From assembly GCA_964531285.1 (NCBI GenBank), contig CAZHDI010000051.1, forward strand, positions 1 to 21,757: a DNA stretch of 21,757 bases, in the 5' to 3' direction. The notes beneath the pieces are model-generated. The model saw only the letters and a list, made by a program, of their open reading frames with translations. It did not search any database and had not been told where the DNA came from. Below are positions 14,068 to 20,397 of this stretch, in pieces. Source of the DNA: CAZHDI01 sp964531285. Lineage in GTDB: Bacteria; Pseudomonadota; Alphaproteobacteria; JAJFIK01. Made by a program: the position numbers and the translations under genes. The stretch's first letter is position 1, and each line of letters opens with the position of its first letter.

Positions 14068-14754
14068 TCACGGAACGAGCTTATAGCCGCCCGTTTCCGT
14101 CACCAGGATCGCCGCATTGGACGGATCCGGCTCGATCTTCTGACGCAGGCGGTAGATGTGGGTTTCCAGAGTGTGGGTGGTGACCCCGGCATTGTATCCC
14201 CAGACCTCGTGCAACAGCACGTCCCGTCCCACGACGGACTCCCCCGCGCGATAGAGGAACTTCAGGATCGATGTCTCTTTTTCGGTCAGGCGGATCTTTT
14301 TGTCGTCTTCGGTCAGCAGCAGTTTCGCGCTGGGCCGGAAGGTATACGGCCCAACCTTGAACACCGCGTCTTCGCTTTGCTCGTGGCTGCGCAGTTGCGC
14401 CCGGACCCGGGCCAGCAGCACGGCAAAGCGGAACGGTTTGGTCACATAATCATTGGCCCCGGCCTCAAGACCCAAAATCGTATCCGCGTCGGTGTCCGCG
14501 CCGGTCAGCATGATGATCGGACAGGTCACCCCGTCGCGCCGCATGGTCTTGCACAATTCCCGGCCGTCGGTGTCGGGCAGACCGACATCGAGGAGGATCA
14601 GGTCGAAAAGAGACCCGCGCGCGCGCTCCAGACCGGCCGCGCCGTTATCGGCCTCCTGGACCGAAAACTCCTCATGCAACTCGAACTGTTCGCGCAGGCT
14701 CGTGCGCAGATCGGTATCGTCATCGACAAGAAGAAGATTCTTCGCGGCGCTCAT
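14068..14754 (-). CDS. cenR: OmpR-family response regulator, CenR-like
   Basis: The 228-residue protein has an N-terminal receiver domain (6-122) with acidic pocket Asp11/Asp12, phosphoacceptor Asp56 in LLLDVGLPD, Thr84 (MLTGAD) and Lys106 (VTKPFRF). A C-terminal winged-helix DNA-binding domain (about 132-226) contains RLTEKETSILKFLYRAG and THTLETHIYRLRQKIEPDP. The HEEF segment and the ANDYVTKPFRFAVLLARVRA and YNAGVTTHTLETHIYRLRQK stretches are very close to what I remember of CenR, the essential alphaproteobacterial cell-envelope regulator partnered with CenK; no kinase is adjacent. The start ATG 14754 follows AAAGGA. The symbol is from recalled similarity, not a search. Confidence 0.85.
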   Translation of the reverse strand: MSAAKNLLLVDDDTDLRTSLREQFELHEEFSVQEADNGAAGLERARGSLFDLILLDVGLPDTDGRELCKTMRRDGVTCPIIMLTGADTDADTILGLEAGANDYVTKPFRFAVLLARVRAQLRSHEQSEDAVFKVGPYTFRPSAKLLLTEDDKKIRLTEKETSILKFLYRAGESVVGRDVLLHEVWGYNAGVTTHTLETHIYRLRQKIEPDPSNAAILVTETGGYKLVP

Positions 14755-14786
14755 CGTCAGTCCTTTTCGTGGCTGCCCTGCCCTAA

Positions 14787-14886
14787 NNNNNNNNNNNNNN
14801 NNNNNNNNNNNNNNNNNNNNNNNNNNNNNNNNNNNNNNNNNNNNNNNNNNNNNNNNNNNNNNNNNNNNNNNNNNNNNNNNNNNNNN
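14787..14886. other. Assembly gap (100 N)
   Basis: Exactly 100 N, a scaffold join of unknown length between the start of the CenR-like gene (32 bases away) and the ribA leader. The regulator's promoter is probably lost in it, and the divergent cenR-ribA arrangement is only as reliable as the scaffolding. Confidence 0.95.
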
Positions 14887-15034
14887 CGTGCAGCGGCCAT
14901 GCCATCGGGTTCTATGCGCAGGCCCGGTTTCTATCCCACCGTGCAAGCTGTTTCCTTGAAATCGACTTTACCAATCAACCGTGCTTCAACTCCGCGTGAC
15001 AGGCCGTCGCCAGGCCAAGGACCATAGGGAGATC

Positions 15035-16231
15035 ATGACCGCCGATTCGCCGGAAACCCCGCCCCGCGAGGCCGTCCTCAAAGATAATACGGGCTCGCTG
15101 GCCCTGGACCGTCTCGCCACGGTCGAGGTCGAACGCGCCGCCATGGATTTGCGCCGGGGGCTGCCGATCACGCTGGTCCGGTCAGGCACGGGCGCCCTGA
15201 TTCTCAGCGCGGAACGGGCCAGCCGGGCCCTGATCGACCGGTTCACGGCGCTCAGCGGTCATCCGGGCCATGCGCTGATCACGCGCCCGCGGGCCGAGAC
15301 CCTGAAGATCCGCCTGTACACCGACCCCGTCATCGCGATTCCCATGGGCACCGGCCCTGCGGGCGTGGGCATCGATGGCCTTAAGGCGCTGGCCGACCCC
15401 GCCGGCGATCTCGATCATGCCCTGGCCGGTCCCTTTCCGGCGGAACGGGATCTGCCCGCCCATGCCAGCGGCGAGGCGGTCCGTCTGGCGAAGATTGCCG
15501 GCTTGCTCCCGTGCGTGATCGCCGCGCCGATTGAGACTGCTCATCCGCGCGCCTGGGCCCAGGCGAACCGGCTGTCCCCGGTCGATGCCGAGGCGGTCGA
15601 GACCTACGACCTCACCATTGCCGAGACCCTGGAGATCGGCATTGCGGCGGCCCTGCCGGTGGATCTGGCGCCCCAGTCGCGGCTGGTCGCCTTCCGCTCG
15701 CCCGCCGGAGGGCCGGAGCACTATGCCCTGGTGATCGGCGATCCCAACCGGGCCGAGGCGCCGCTGGTGCGCCTGCATTCGGAATGCTTCACCGGCGATC
15801 TTCTGGGCTCGCTCAAATGCGACTGCGGCGAACAATTGCGCGGCGCCATTGCCAAGATCGCCGCCGACGGCGCGGGCGTGCTCCTGTATTTGGCCCAGGA
15901 GGGCCGGGGCATCGGCCTGATGAACAAGCTGCGGGCTTATGCGCTCCAGGATCAGGGCTTCGATACGGTCGAGGCCAATGAACGGCTCGGCTTCGATGTG
16001 GATGAACGCGCGTTTCAGCCCGCCGCCGAAATGCTCCGCCGGCTGAACCTGACCCGCATCCGTCTGCTGACGAACAACCCGGCCAAGGGCGCGGCGCTCG
16101 CCCGCTATGGCATCGAGATCGCCGGCCGCGAGGCTCATGCCTTCCCCGCCAATCCGCACAATGCGGACTATTTACGCGTCAAGGCTGAGAAGACCGGGCA
16201 CGATTTTCCCGGACCCGACGACGGCGCGTAA
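15035..16231 (+). CDS. ribA: GTP cyclohydrolase II with degenerate N-terminal domain
   Basis: The 398-residue protein catalyses the first step of riboflavin synthesis (GTP to 2,5-diamino-6-ribosylamino-4(3H)-pyrimidinone phosphate, formate and pyrophosphate). Residues ~215-390 are a complete RibA domain: VRLHSECFTGDLLGSLKCDC with zinc ligands Cys251, Cys262 and Cys264, YLAQEGRGIGL (285-295), NKLRAYALQDQG with the catalytic-region Tyr302, VEANERLGF (312-320) and LLTNNPAKGAALARYG (344-359). The first ~200 residues recall the position of a DHBP synthase domain but lack its acidic substrate-binding motif near the N-terminus, so they are probably non-catalytic. ATG 15035 has GGGAG just upstream; longer alternative starts look unlike protein. 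No FMN riboswitch signature is visible. Confidence 0.93.
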   Translation: MTADSPETPPREAVLKDNTGSLALDRLATVEVERAAMDLRRGLPITLVRSGTGALILSAERASRALIDRFTALSGHPGHALITRPRAETLKIRLYTDPVIAIPMGTGPAGVGIDGLKALADPAGDLDHALAGPFPAERDLPAHASGEAVRLAKIAGLLPCVIAAPIETAHPRAWAQANRLSPVDAEAVETYDLTIAETLEIGIAAALPVDLAPQSRLVAFRSPAGGPEHYALVIGDPNRAEAPLVRLHSECFTGDLLGSLKCDCGEQLRGAIAKIAADGAGVLLYLAQEGRGIGLMNKLRAYALQDQGFDTVEANERLGFDVDERAFQPAAEMLRRLNLTRIRLLTNNPAKGAALARYGIEIAGREAHAFPANPHNADYLRVKAEKTGHDFPGPDDGA

Positions 16232-16237
16232 GACCTT

Positions 16238-16455
16238 TCCGTACCCGTCATCCCCGCGAAAGCGGGGATCCAGGGCGACACGGCATGGACCCGCCTGGGA
16301 AAACCGGCGCCTGCGCCCCTGGATGCCGGATCGGCGCTGCGCTGGTCCGGCATGACGATTGTTAGGGGTGCGGGAAAACATCCGTACCCGTCATCCCCGC
16401 GCAGGCGGTGATCCTGTTGCGACCTCAGAAATCGCCGCCCCTGGATGCCGGGCGG
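16238..16455. repeat. REP-like palindrome array after ribA
   Basis: Two perfect 21-bp direct copies of a sequence starting TCCGTACCCGTCATCCCC lie at 16238-16258 and 16381-16401. The first continues into ATCCCCGC-GAAA-GCGGGGAT (16250-16269), a perfect 8-bp hairpin with a GAAA loop; the second copy's arm is decayed (GCAGGCGGTGAT). Each is followed by a CCCCTGGATGCCGG unit: at 16316-16368 this forms ATGCCGGA (16323-16330)/TCCGGCAT (16346-16353) flanked by CCCCT/AGGGG, and at 16437-16452 it is truncated and runs into the YggS stop. The array is therefore one complete two-palindrome unit plus a degenerate second copy. A related palindrome is at 5914-5957. Confidence 0.8.
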
Positions 16456-16456
16456 T

Positions 16457-17194
16457 TTAGACGCCGGCTGAGGGCGCCACGGGCTTGGGCCGCGGGCCGA
16501 ACAGCGCCGTCCCGACCCGGATTTCCGTCGCTCCGAACGCGATGGCGGCCTCGAAATCGTCCGACATGCCCATGGAGAGGCGCGCAAGGCCATTGCGCGC
16601 GGCGATCTTGGCCAGAAGTGCGAAATGGAGCGCGGGCTCCTCATCCACCGGCGGGATGCACATCAGGCCGGCCACGGGCAGGTTTAGATGGTCCCGGCAC
16701 AGAGCAACGAAGGCATCCGCCTCGCCCGGCAGCACGCCGGCCTTTTGCGGCTCCTCGCCGGTATTGACCTGAAGAAACAGATCCGGGCGCCGGTCCGCGC
16801 CATCCAGCGTTTCGGCCAGCTTGCGCGCCAGTTTCTCGCGGTCCACCGAATGGATCACGTCGAACAGGCCCAGCGCATCCTTGAGCTTGTTGGTCTGAAG
16901 CGGCCCCACGAGATGCAAGCGGACCGGCGCCGATGCGGTTTCGCGCAGCCACGGCCATTTCGCGCCGGCCTCCTGCACGCGGTTCTCGCCGAAATCCACA
17001 AGGCCCGCCTCGATGGCCGGACGGATCCGCTCCGGCCCGTGCACCTTGGAGATCCCGATCAGCCGGATCGTCGCCGGATCGCGATCCGCCTTGTCCGCCG
17101 CCTGCGCGATCCGCTCTTGCAGAACGGTCAGATTATGCACCGGGTCCTCGGTCCCGAGCGGCCGGTCGTCTTGGGTGATCCAGGGGCTCGACAT
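16457..17194 (-). CDS. YggS/PROSC-family pyridoxal-phosphate-binding protein
   Basis: The 245-residue protein has the fold-type III PLP protein signatures: LIGISKVHG with the PLP lysine Lys50 (45-53), DFGENRVQEA (67-76), LHLVGPLQTNKLK (93-105), VNTGEEPQKAG (143-153) and LSMGMSDDFEAAI...GATEIRVGTALFG (207-233), which cradles the PLP phosphate. Family members are cytosolic regulators of PLP homeostasis and amino-acid balance without clear enzymatic activity. The usual SKT/SKxKP context of the lysine is replaced by SKVHGPE, a moderate variation. The start ATG 17194 has GGAGCG upstream. It is divergent from the ThiE-like gene with only 28 bases between starts, so both promoters must overlap or lie inside the coding regions. 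It shares its downstream end with the repeat array. Confidence 0.92.
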   Translation of the reverse strand: MSSPWITQDDRPLGTEDPVHNLTVLQERIAQAADKADRDPATIRLIGISKVHGPERIRPAIEAGLVDFGENRVQEAGAKWPWLRETASAPVRLHLVGPLQTNKLKDALGLFDVIHSVDREKLARKLAETLDGADRRPDLFLQVNTGEEPQKAGVLPGEADAFVALCRDHLNLPVAGLMCIPPVDEEPALHFALLAKIAARNGLARLSMGMSDDFEAAIAFGATEIRVGTALFGPRPKPVAPSAGV

Positions 17195-17222
17195 GGGGCG
17201 CTCCGGTTTGCACAGATGAGGG

Positions 17223-17795
17223 ATGGTCCCGCGATATACGCCCCCAATCCGGTCCGCGCAAACCCGCGCCTTGCCGCTGATCTGGCTGATCAGCGAGGGC
17301 GGCGCCCTGCCCGATGCCCTGCCGCAGGCCACCGGCGTGCTGCTGCGCGGCTATGACCGGACCGACCGGCCCGCGCGCGCGGCGGCGCTGGCCCGCACGT
17401 GCCGGGCCCGGGGTCTGGTGCTCGTGATCGCCGGAGACTGGCGCCTGGCGCTCGATGTGGGCGCCGACGGGCTTCATCTGCCCGAATGGCTCGTCGCGCG
17501 GCCCCGTCTGTGGCGCAGGGCCCGGCCCGATTGGATCGTCACGGGCGCGGCCCATTCGCGGCCGGCGGTTTGGCGCGCCCGCACGGCCCGCCTCGACGCG
17601 GTGTTGATCTCGCCGGTTTTTCCGACCGCAAGCCACCCCGGCGCCCGGCCGCTGGGTCCGATGGGCTTCGCGGCGCTCGCCCGCGCGGCGGACACCCTGC
17701 CGGTCTATGCCCTGGGAGGTCTGACGGCGCGGCGCTTCGAGCGGATCGCCCCTATGGGCGCGGCCGGTTGGGCCGGAATCAGCGCCTTTGGATAA
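17223..17795 (+). CDS. ThiE/TenI-family protein (thiamine phosphate synthase-like)
   Basis: The 190-residue protein has the TIM-barrel elements of the TMP synthase/TenI superfamily: GADGLHLPE (80-88), VTGAAHS (106-112, in the place of GvSxH), LDAVLISPVFPTASHPGARP (124-143) and LGPMGFAALARA...LPVYALGGLTA (144-169). TMP synthases join HMP-PP and thiazole phosphate; TenI-like relatives instead aromatise the thiazole. The protein is shorter than typical ThiE and the N-terminal V-Q-L-R-x-K substrate/diphosphate motif is reduced to VLLRGYD, so TMP synthase activity is uncertain. No other thiamine gene or TPP riboswitch is adjacent. ATG 17223 has GAGGG close upstream. It is divergent from the YggS gene. 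Confidence 0.75.
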   Translation: MVPRYTPPIRSAQTRALPLIWLISEGGALPDALPQATGVLLRGYDRTDRPARAAALARTCRARGLVLVIAGDWRLALDVGADGLHLPEWLVARPRLWRRARPDWIVTGAAHSRPAVWRARTARLDAVLISPVFPTASHPGARPLGPMGFAALARAADTLPVYALGGLTARRFERIAPMGAAGWAGISAFG

Positions 17796-17803
17796 GGCCG
17801 GTC

Positions 17804-17825
17804 AGGCGGATCCCGCGATCCGCCT
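17804..17825. terminator. Bidirectional hairpin between convergent genes
   Basis: AGGCGGATC (17804-17812) and GATCCGCCT (17817-17825) form a perfect 9-bp stem with a CCGC loop, between the ThiE-like stop (17795) and the porin stop (17848). No T-tract follows on either strand, so it is a terminator-like or RNA-stabilising hairpin. Confidence 0.45.
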
Positions 17826-17847
17826 GGTGGCCGCCTTAGACCGACGA

Positions 17848-19092
17848 TCAGAAGTTGATGCTGATCTCGGTGAAGCCGGCGAAGCCGTCGATCTGCTCGC
17901 CGCGGGCCAGCACATCGCCGTTGGTCCGGTCGATCTTGGTGCTTTCATCCCGGAAGCCCATGCCGCCGAAGCCGACTTCCATGCCCGGACCGAACTTGTA
18001 GGCCACACCCGCGATGATCGCCGTCTGGTCGAGATTGTCGTCCTTGAAGAACGCTTCCTCGTCATCGCGCATGCCGTCGCTGTCACCGTACGCCACGCCG
18101 AAGGTCCACGGGCCGGTCTCATAGGTCACACCGGCGTCGATGACTTCCGTGTCCTGAACACCCGAAACGCCCGACACGCTGGCCTGCTTGTAGGCGGCGC
18201 CGACGGTCAGCCCGCCCGCGCGCAGCCGCGTGCCCACATGCCATTCCTCCGGGTCGTTGGCCGCGCCGCCGCCCTCGCCGGTGCCGTAGCTGGTCGACAC
18301 GCCGACTTCGACGGGACCGACCTGCTGGACGTAATTGGCCGCGATCTCGAAATAGTTGTTGCCGAAATTATCGTCCAGAATGTTGAACGGCGCCGCATTC
18401 GGCCCCGGGCCGTCGTTAAAGTTGAAGCCCTGACCGTTCTTCCCGAAAATCGGCGTATAGGACACACCGACCTGCAACCCGGCGATGCGCGGGGTGAAAT
18501 AGATCAGCTTGGTCATGTCCTCGGTGAAGTCCGGCGCGGTGTCGATCATGTTCCGCTGGGTGCCGTCGTTCACATTGTTCGAGATGAAATCGTACTGGGT
18601 CTCGAACGGATCCATGTCGATGGACGAAATGGTCACTTCGGAGAATACGTTCGGTGCCGACAGGATCATCTGATCCGCCACGCCGTCCTGCTGGCCGAAC
18701 TGCACCCGGCCGAAGCCGCCGTCGATCTGAAGGTAGACCTCATCGACGATGTCGTCTTCGTTGTCGTTCTGGTCTTCGCCGCTATCGCGTTCCAGCTCCA
18801 ACTCGGCGCGGAAGCCGATCTGGAGGCCATTGTCGAGCGTGGTCTTGCCCTGGAAATGGATCTCGGAGTCGGAGCCGAACAGGACCTCCTCGAACCCGCT
18901 TTCCTCGACATCGTTCAGGCTGTTGATGTTACCGCCCAGGCCCAAACGCGACGGCTCGTCGACGCTGCCATAGGCCACGCCGCCGGTGAAATACCCGCGC
19001 AAGCCCAACTTGATATTGTCGGCGGCCAGAGCCGGCCCCGTCAGAACGGCGGCGCCCGCCAGGGCCGTCGCAGCGAACAGCAGCTTTTTCAT
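17848..19092 (-). CDS. Outer-membrane porin
   Basis: The 414-residue protein begins MKKLLFAATALAGAAVL with a signal peptide cleaved after ALA-23 and ends ...FTEISINF, with the terminal Phe required for outer-membrane beta-barrel assembly. The body has alternating amphipathic strands typical of the Gram-negative general porin (porin_4) family: GLQIGFRAELELE, GFGRVQFGQQDGVADQM, TKLIYFTPRIAGLQVGVSYT, FEIAANYVQQVGPVEVGVS and WTFGVAYGDSD. The acidic extended loop EDQNDNEDD (about 106-114) may line the channel or bind cations. It forms passive channels for small solutes, probably as a trimer. GAGGG precedes the start, and a good promoter lies ~110 bp upstream with a leader of about 100 bases. Confidence 0.92.
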   Translation of the reverse strand: MKKLLFAATALAGAAVLTGPALAADNIKLGLRGYFTGGVAYGSVDEPSRLGLGGNINSLNDVEESGFEEVLFGSDSEIHFQGKTTLDNGLQIGFRAELELERDSGEDQNDNEDDIVDEVYLQIDGGFGRVQFGQQDGVADQMILSAPNVFSEVTISSIDMDPFETQYDFISNNVNDGTQRNMIDTAPDFTEDMTKLIYFTPRIAGLQVGVSYTPIFGKNGQGFNFNDGPGPNAAPFNILDDNFGNNYFEIAANYVQQVGPVEVGVSTSYGTGEGGGAANDPEEWHVGTRLRAGGLTVGAAYKQASVSGVSGVQDTEVIDAGVTYETGPWTFGVAYGDSDGMRDDEEAFFKDDNLDQTAIIAGVAYKFGPGMEVGFGGMGFRDESTKIDRTNGDVLARGEQIDGFAGFTEISINF

Positions 19093-19200
19093 AAGTCCCT
19101 CGTGATCAGTACGCGCTCACGCAACCCGTAGACCCTGCCGGCCAAGGCCGTTCCCCTCATGGTCGCCCGCGCCCATCCGCCTGCCCGAGCCCGCCCGGGC

Positions 19201-19229
19201 ATTAGTTGCCAATCCCGGGGAAGCGTCAA
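19201..19229 (-). promoter_or_regulatory. Sigma-70-like promoter of the porin gene
   Basis: On the minus strand TTGACG (19229-19224) and ACTAAT (19206-19201) are separated by exactly 17 bases. The -35 matches 5 of 6 and the -10 matches 4 of 6 consensus bases. Transcription would start near 19194, giving a leader of about 100 bases before the porin ATG. Confidence 0.55.
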
Positions 19230-19521
19230 GGCGCGGCGCCGGGCGCGAACCAGCGCCGGACCGCTTGTTGTACAGGGACCACAAAGAAAGCTTTAAGTGT
19301 TAATAAAGTATTGAAAGAACGGCTAAAGTCATGACACGCCGGTAACCGTGATCCCCCGGGGGCGCTCACCCGCCGTCCCGGTTCGGCGCCCGGCCGACGC
19401 ACCGGTCAGGGGAAAATTGAGGCTAGGAATACCACGCGATCCTGGGCATCATGGCGCCGGTCGAGGCGGGCGCCCGTGGCGGCGGTGCCAAGCCAGAATG
19501 GCAAACCCCCGCGCTTGAATT

Positions 19522-19551
19522 GACGATACACGACACGACGATACACGACAC
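19522..19551. repeat. 15-bp perfect tandem repeat before the lipoprotein gene
   Basis: GACGATACACGACAC is present twice in perfect tandem (19522-19536 and 19537-19551), 31 bases before the GTG start at 19583. TTGACG overlaps its left edge (19520-19525) and TACACG in the second copy sits 16 bases downstream, so the repeat may overlap or create a weak promoter. Confidence 0.75.
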
Positions 19552-19582
19552 AAAGCAAATGACGACGCAAAGGAGTGGGATT

Positions 19583-20233
19583 GTGCTCGACACCCGGACG
19601 CTTGCTTTCGGACTGATTGGTGCCCTGGCGCTTGGCTTGACCGCGTGCGGCCCGTCGCGTTCGGAATTCCCGGAACAGATCGGCGGCACCGACCAACATG
19701 ACCCTCTTGGCAGTGAGGCCGATGCCGGGCGCGGCTATGTGTTCGGCGGCGATGCCGAGGACGGCTATTTGATTGTCGGCGGCGAGAGCGAAAGCGAAAC
19801 CAAGCCGCTCGACAAGAAAGCCGAGAAGCGCCTGCGCAAGGAACAGGAGCGCCGCGAGGAAGCGGCCGCCGCCGCTGCGATGCCCGCCAGCGCGCCGGTC
19901 TCGCTTGGCGTGAATGAATTCCTGTGGCGCGCCACCCTCGACACGCTGAGCTTCATGCCGCTCGCCTCGGCCGATCCGTTCGGCGGCGTTGTGCTCACCG
20001 ACTGGTATTCCGCGCCGGAAACCCCGAATGAGCGCTTCAAGGTTCAGGTCTTTATTCTCGATAAGAACCTGCGCGCCGATGCGATCCGGCTCAATGTGTT
20101 CCGTCAGGAGCGCAGCGCCAGCACGGGTCTGTGGGGCGATGCCCCGGTGACCCAGGACACCAAGATCAAGCTGGAAAACGCGATTTTGACCAGCGCCCGC
20201 CAGCTTCGCATCACCACGCTCGGCGACGAATAA
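19583..20233 (+). CDS. DUF3576 lipoprotein upstream of leuS
   Basis: GTG 19583 is chosen because AAAGGAG (19569-19575) lies 7 bases before it and because the protein then opens directly with a lipoprotein signal: LDTRTLAFGLIGALALGLTAC, with the lipobox LTAC at Cys22. An ATG at 19559 in the same frame lacks an SD. After a flexible segment and a charged helix rich in Lys/Glu/Arg (KKAEKRLRKEQERREE), residues ~116-214 match DUF3576: GVNEFLWRATLDTLSFMPL, DPFGGVVLTDWYSAPETPNE, FKVQVFILDKNLRADAIRLN and KLENAILTSARQLRI. The family is alphaproteobacterial and usually sits before leuS, as here. It is probably anchored in the envelope; function unknown. Confidence 0.88.
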   Translation: MLDTRTLAFGLIGALALGLTACGPSRSEFPEQIGGTDQHDPLGSEADAGRGYVFGGDAEDGYLIVGGESESETKPLDKKAEKRLRKEQERREEAAAAAAMPASAPVSLGVNEFLWRATLDTLSFMPLASADPFGGVVLTDWYSAPETPNERFKVQVFILDKNLRADAIRLNVFRQERSASTGLWGDAPVTQDTKIKLENAILTSARQLRITTLGDE

Positions 20234-20301
20234 GCCGATCCGGCGGCCGCGACGCGGCCCGTTCCGGCCGGACCCGTCTCCGGCCCGCCGTCCCAAACTG
20301 C

Positions 20302-20326
20302 CCGTGCCCGGACAATCCGGGCACGG
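20302..20326. terminator. Strong hairpin between the DUF3576 gene and leuS
   Basis: CCGTGCCCGGA (20302-20312) pairs perfectly with TCCGGGCACGG (20316-20326) around a CAA loop. There is no T-tract. It may attenuate or separate the lipoprotein transcript from leuS, whose start is 72 bases further on. Confidence 0.4.
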
Positions 20327-20397
20327 CCCAACGGGGCCCGGATCGATCCAATAGCTTTGGCCCATAAGGCCAGCGAGTCCCGGAAAGCCCGCACCCT

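Larger units (their letters stand above)
19093..19582. other. 490-bp regulatory region between porin and DUF3576 genes
   Basis: This divergent intergenic region contains the porin leader and promoter (19093-19229), an A/T-rich stretch at about 19281-19330 in otherwise GC-rich sequence, and a 15-bp tandem repeat before the lipoprotein gene. The A/T-rich stretch includes TTAA-N7-TTGA (19300-19314), 7 of 8 conserved bases of a full CtrA box, but I regard that as only suggestive. No convincing gene is seen. Confidence 0.55.

Noticed and set aside
14887..15034. FMN riboswitch upstream of ribA
   Set aside because: No recognisable FMN-aptamer core (AGGG...GACCGGCGGU-like) in the 148 bases available; the rest is in the assembly gap.
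17788..19131. Long plus-strand frame antisense to the porin
   Set aside because: It exists because the GC-rich porin gene leaves the opposite strand open. The minus strand has a signal peptide, barrel strands and a terminal Phe.
19300..19314. CtrA box (TTAA-N7-TTGA)
   Set aside because: Only 7 of 8 conserved bases, in an A/T-rich patch where such matches are expected by chance; kept only as a remark in the intergenic entry.
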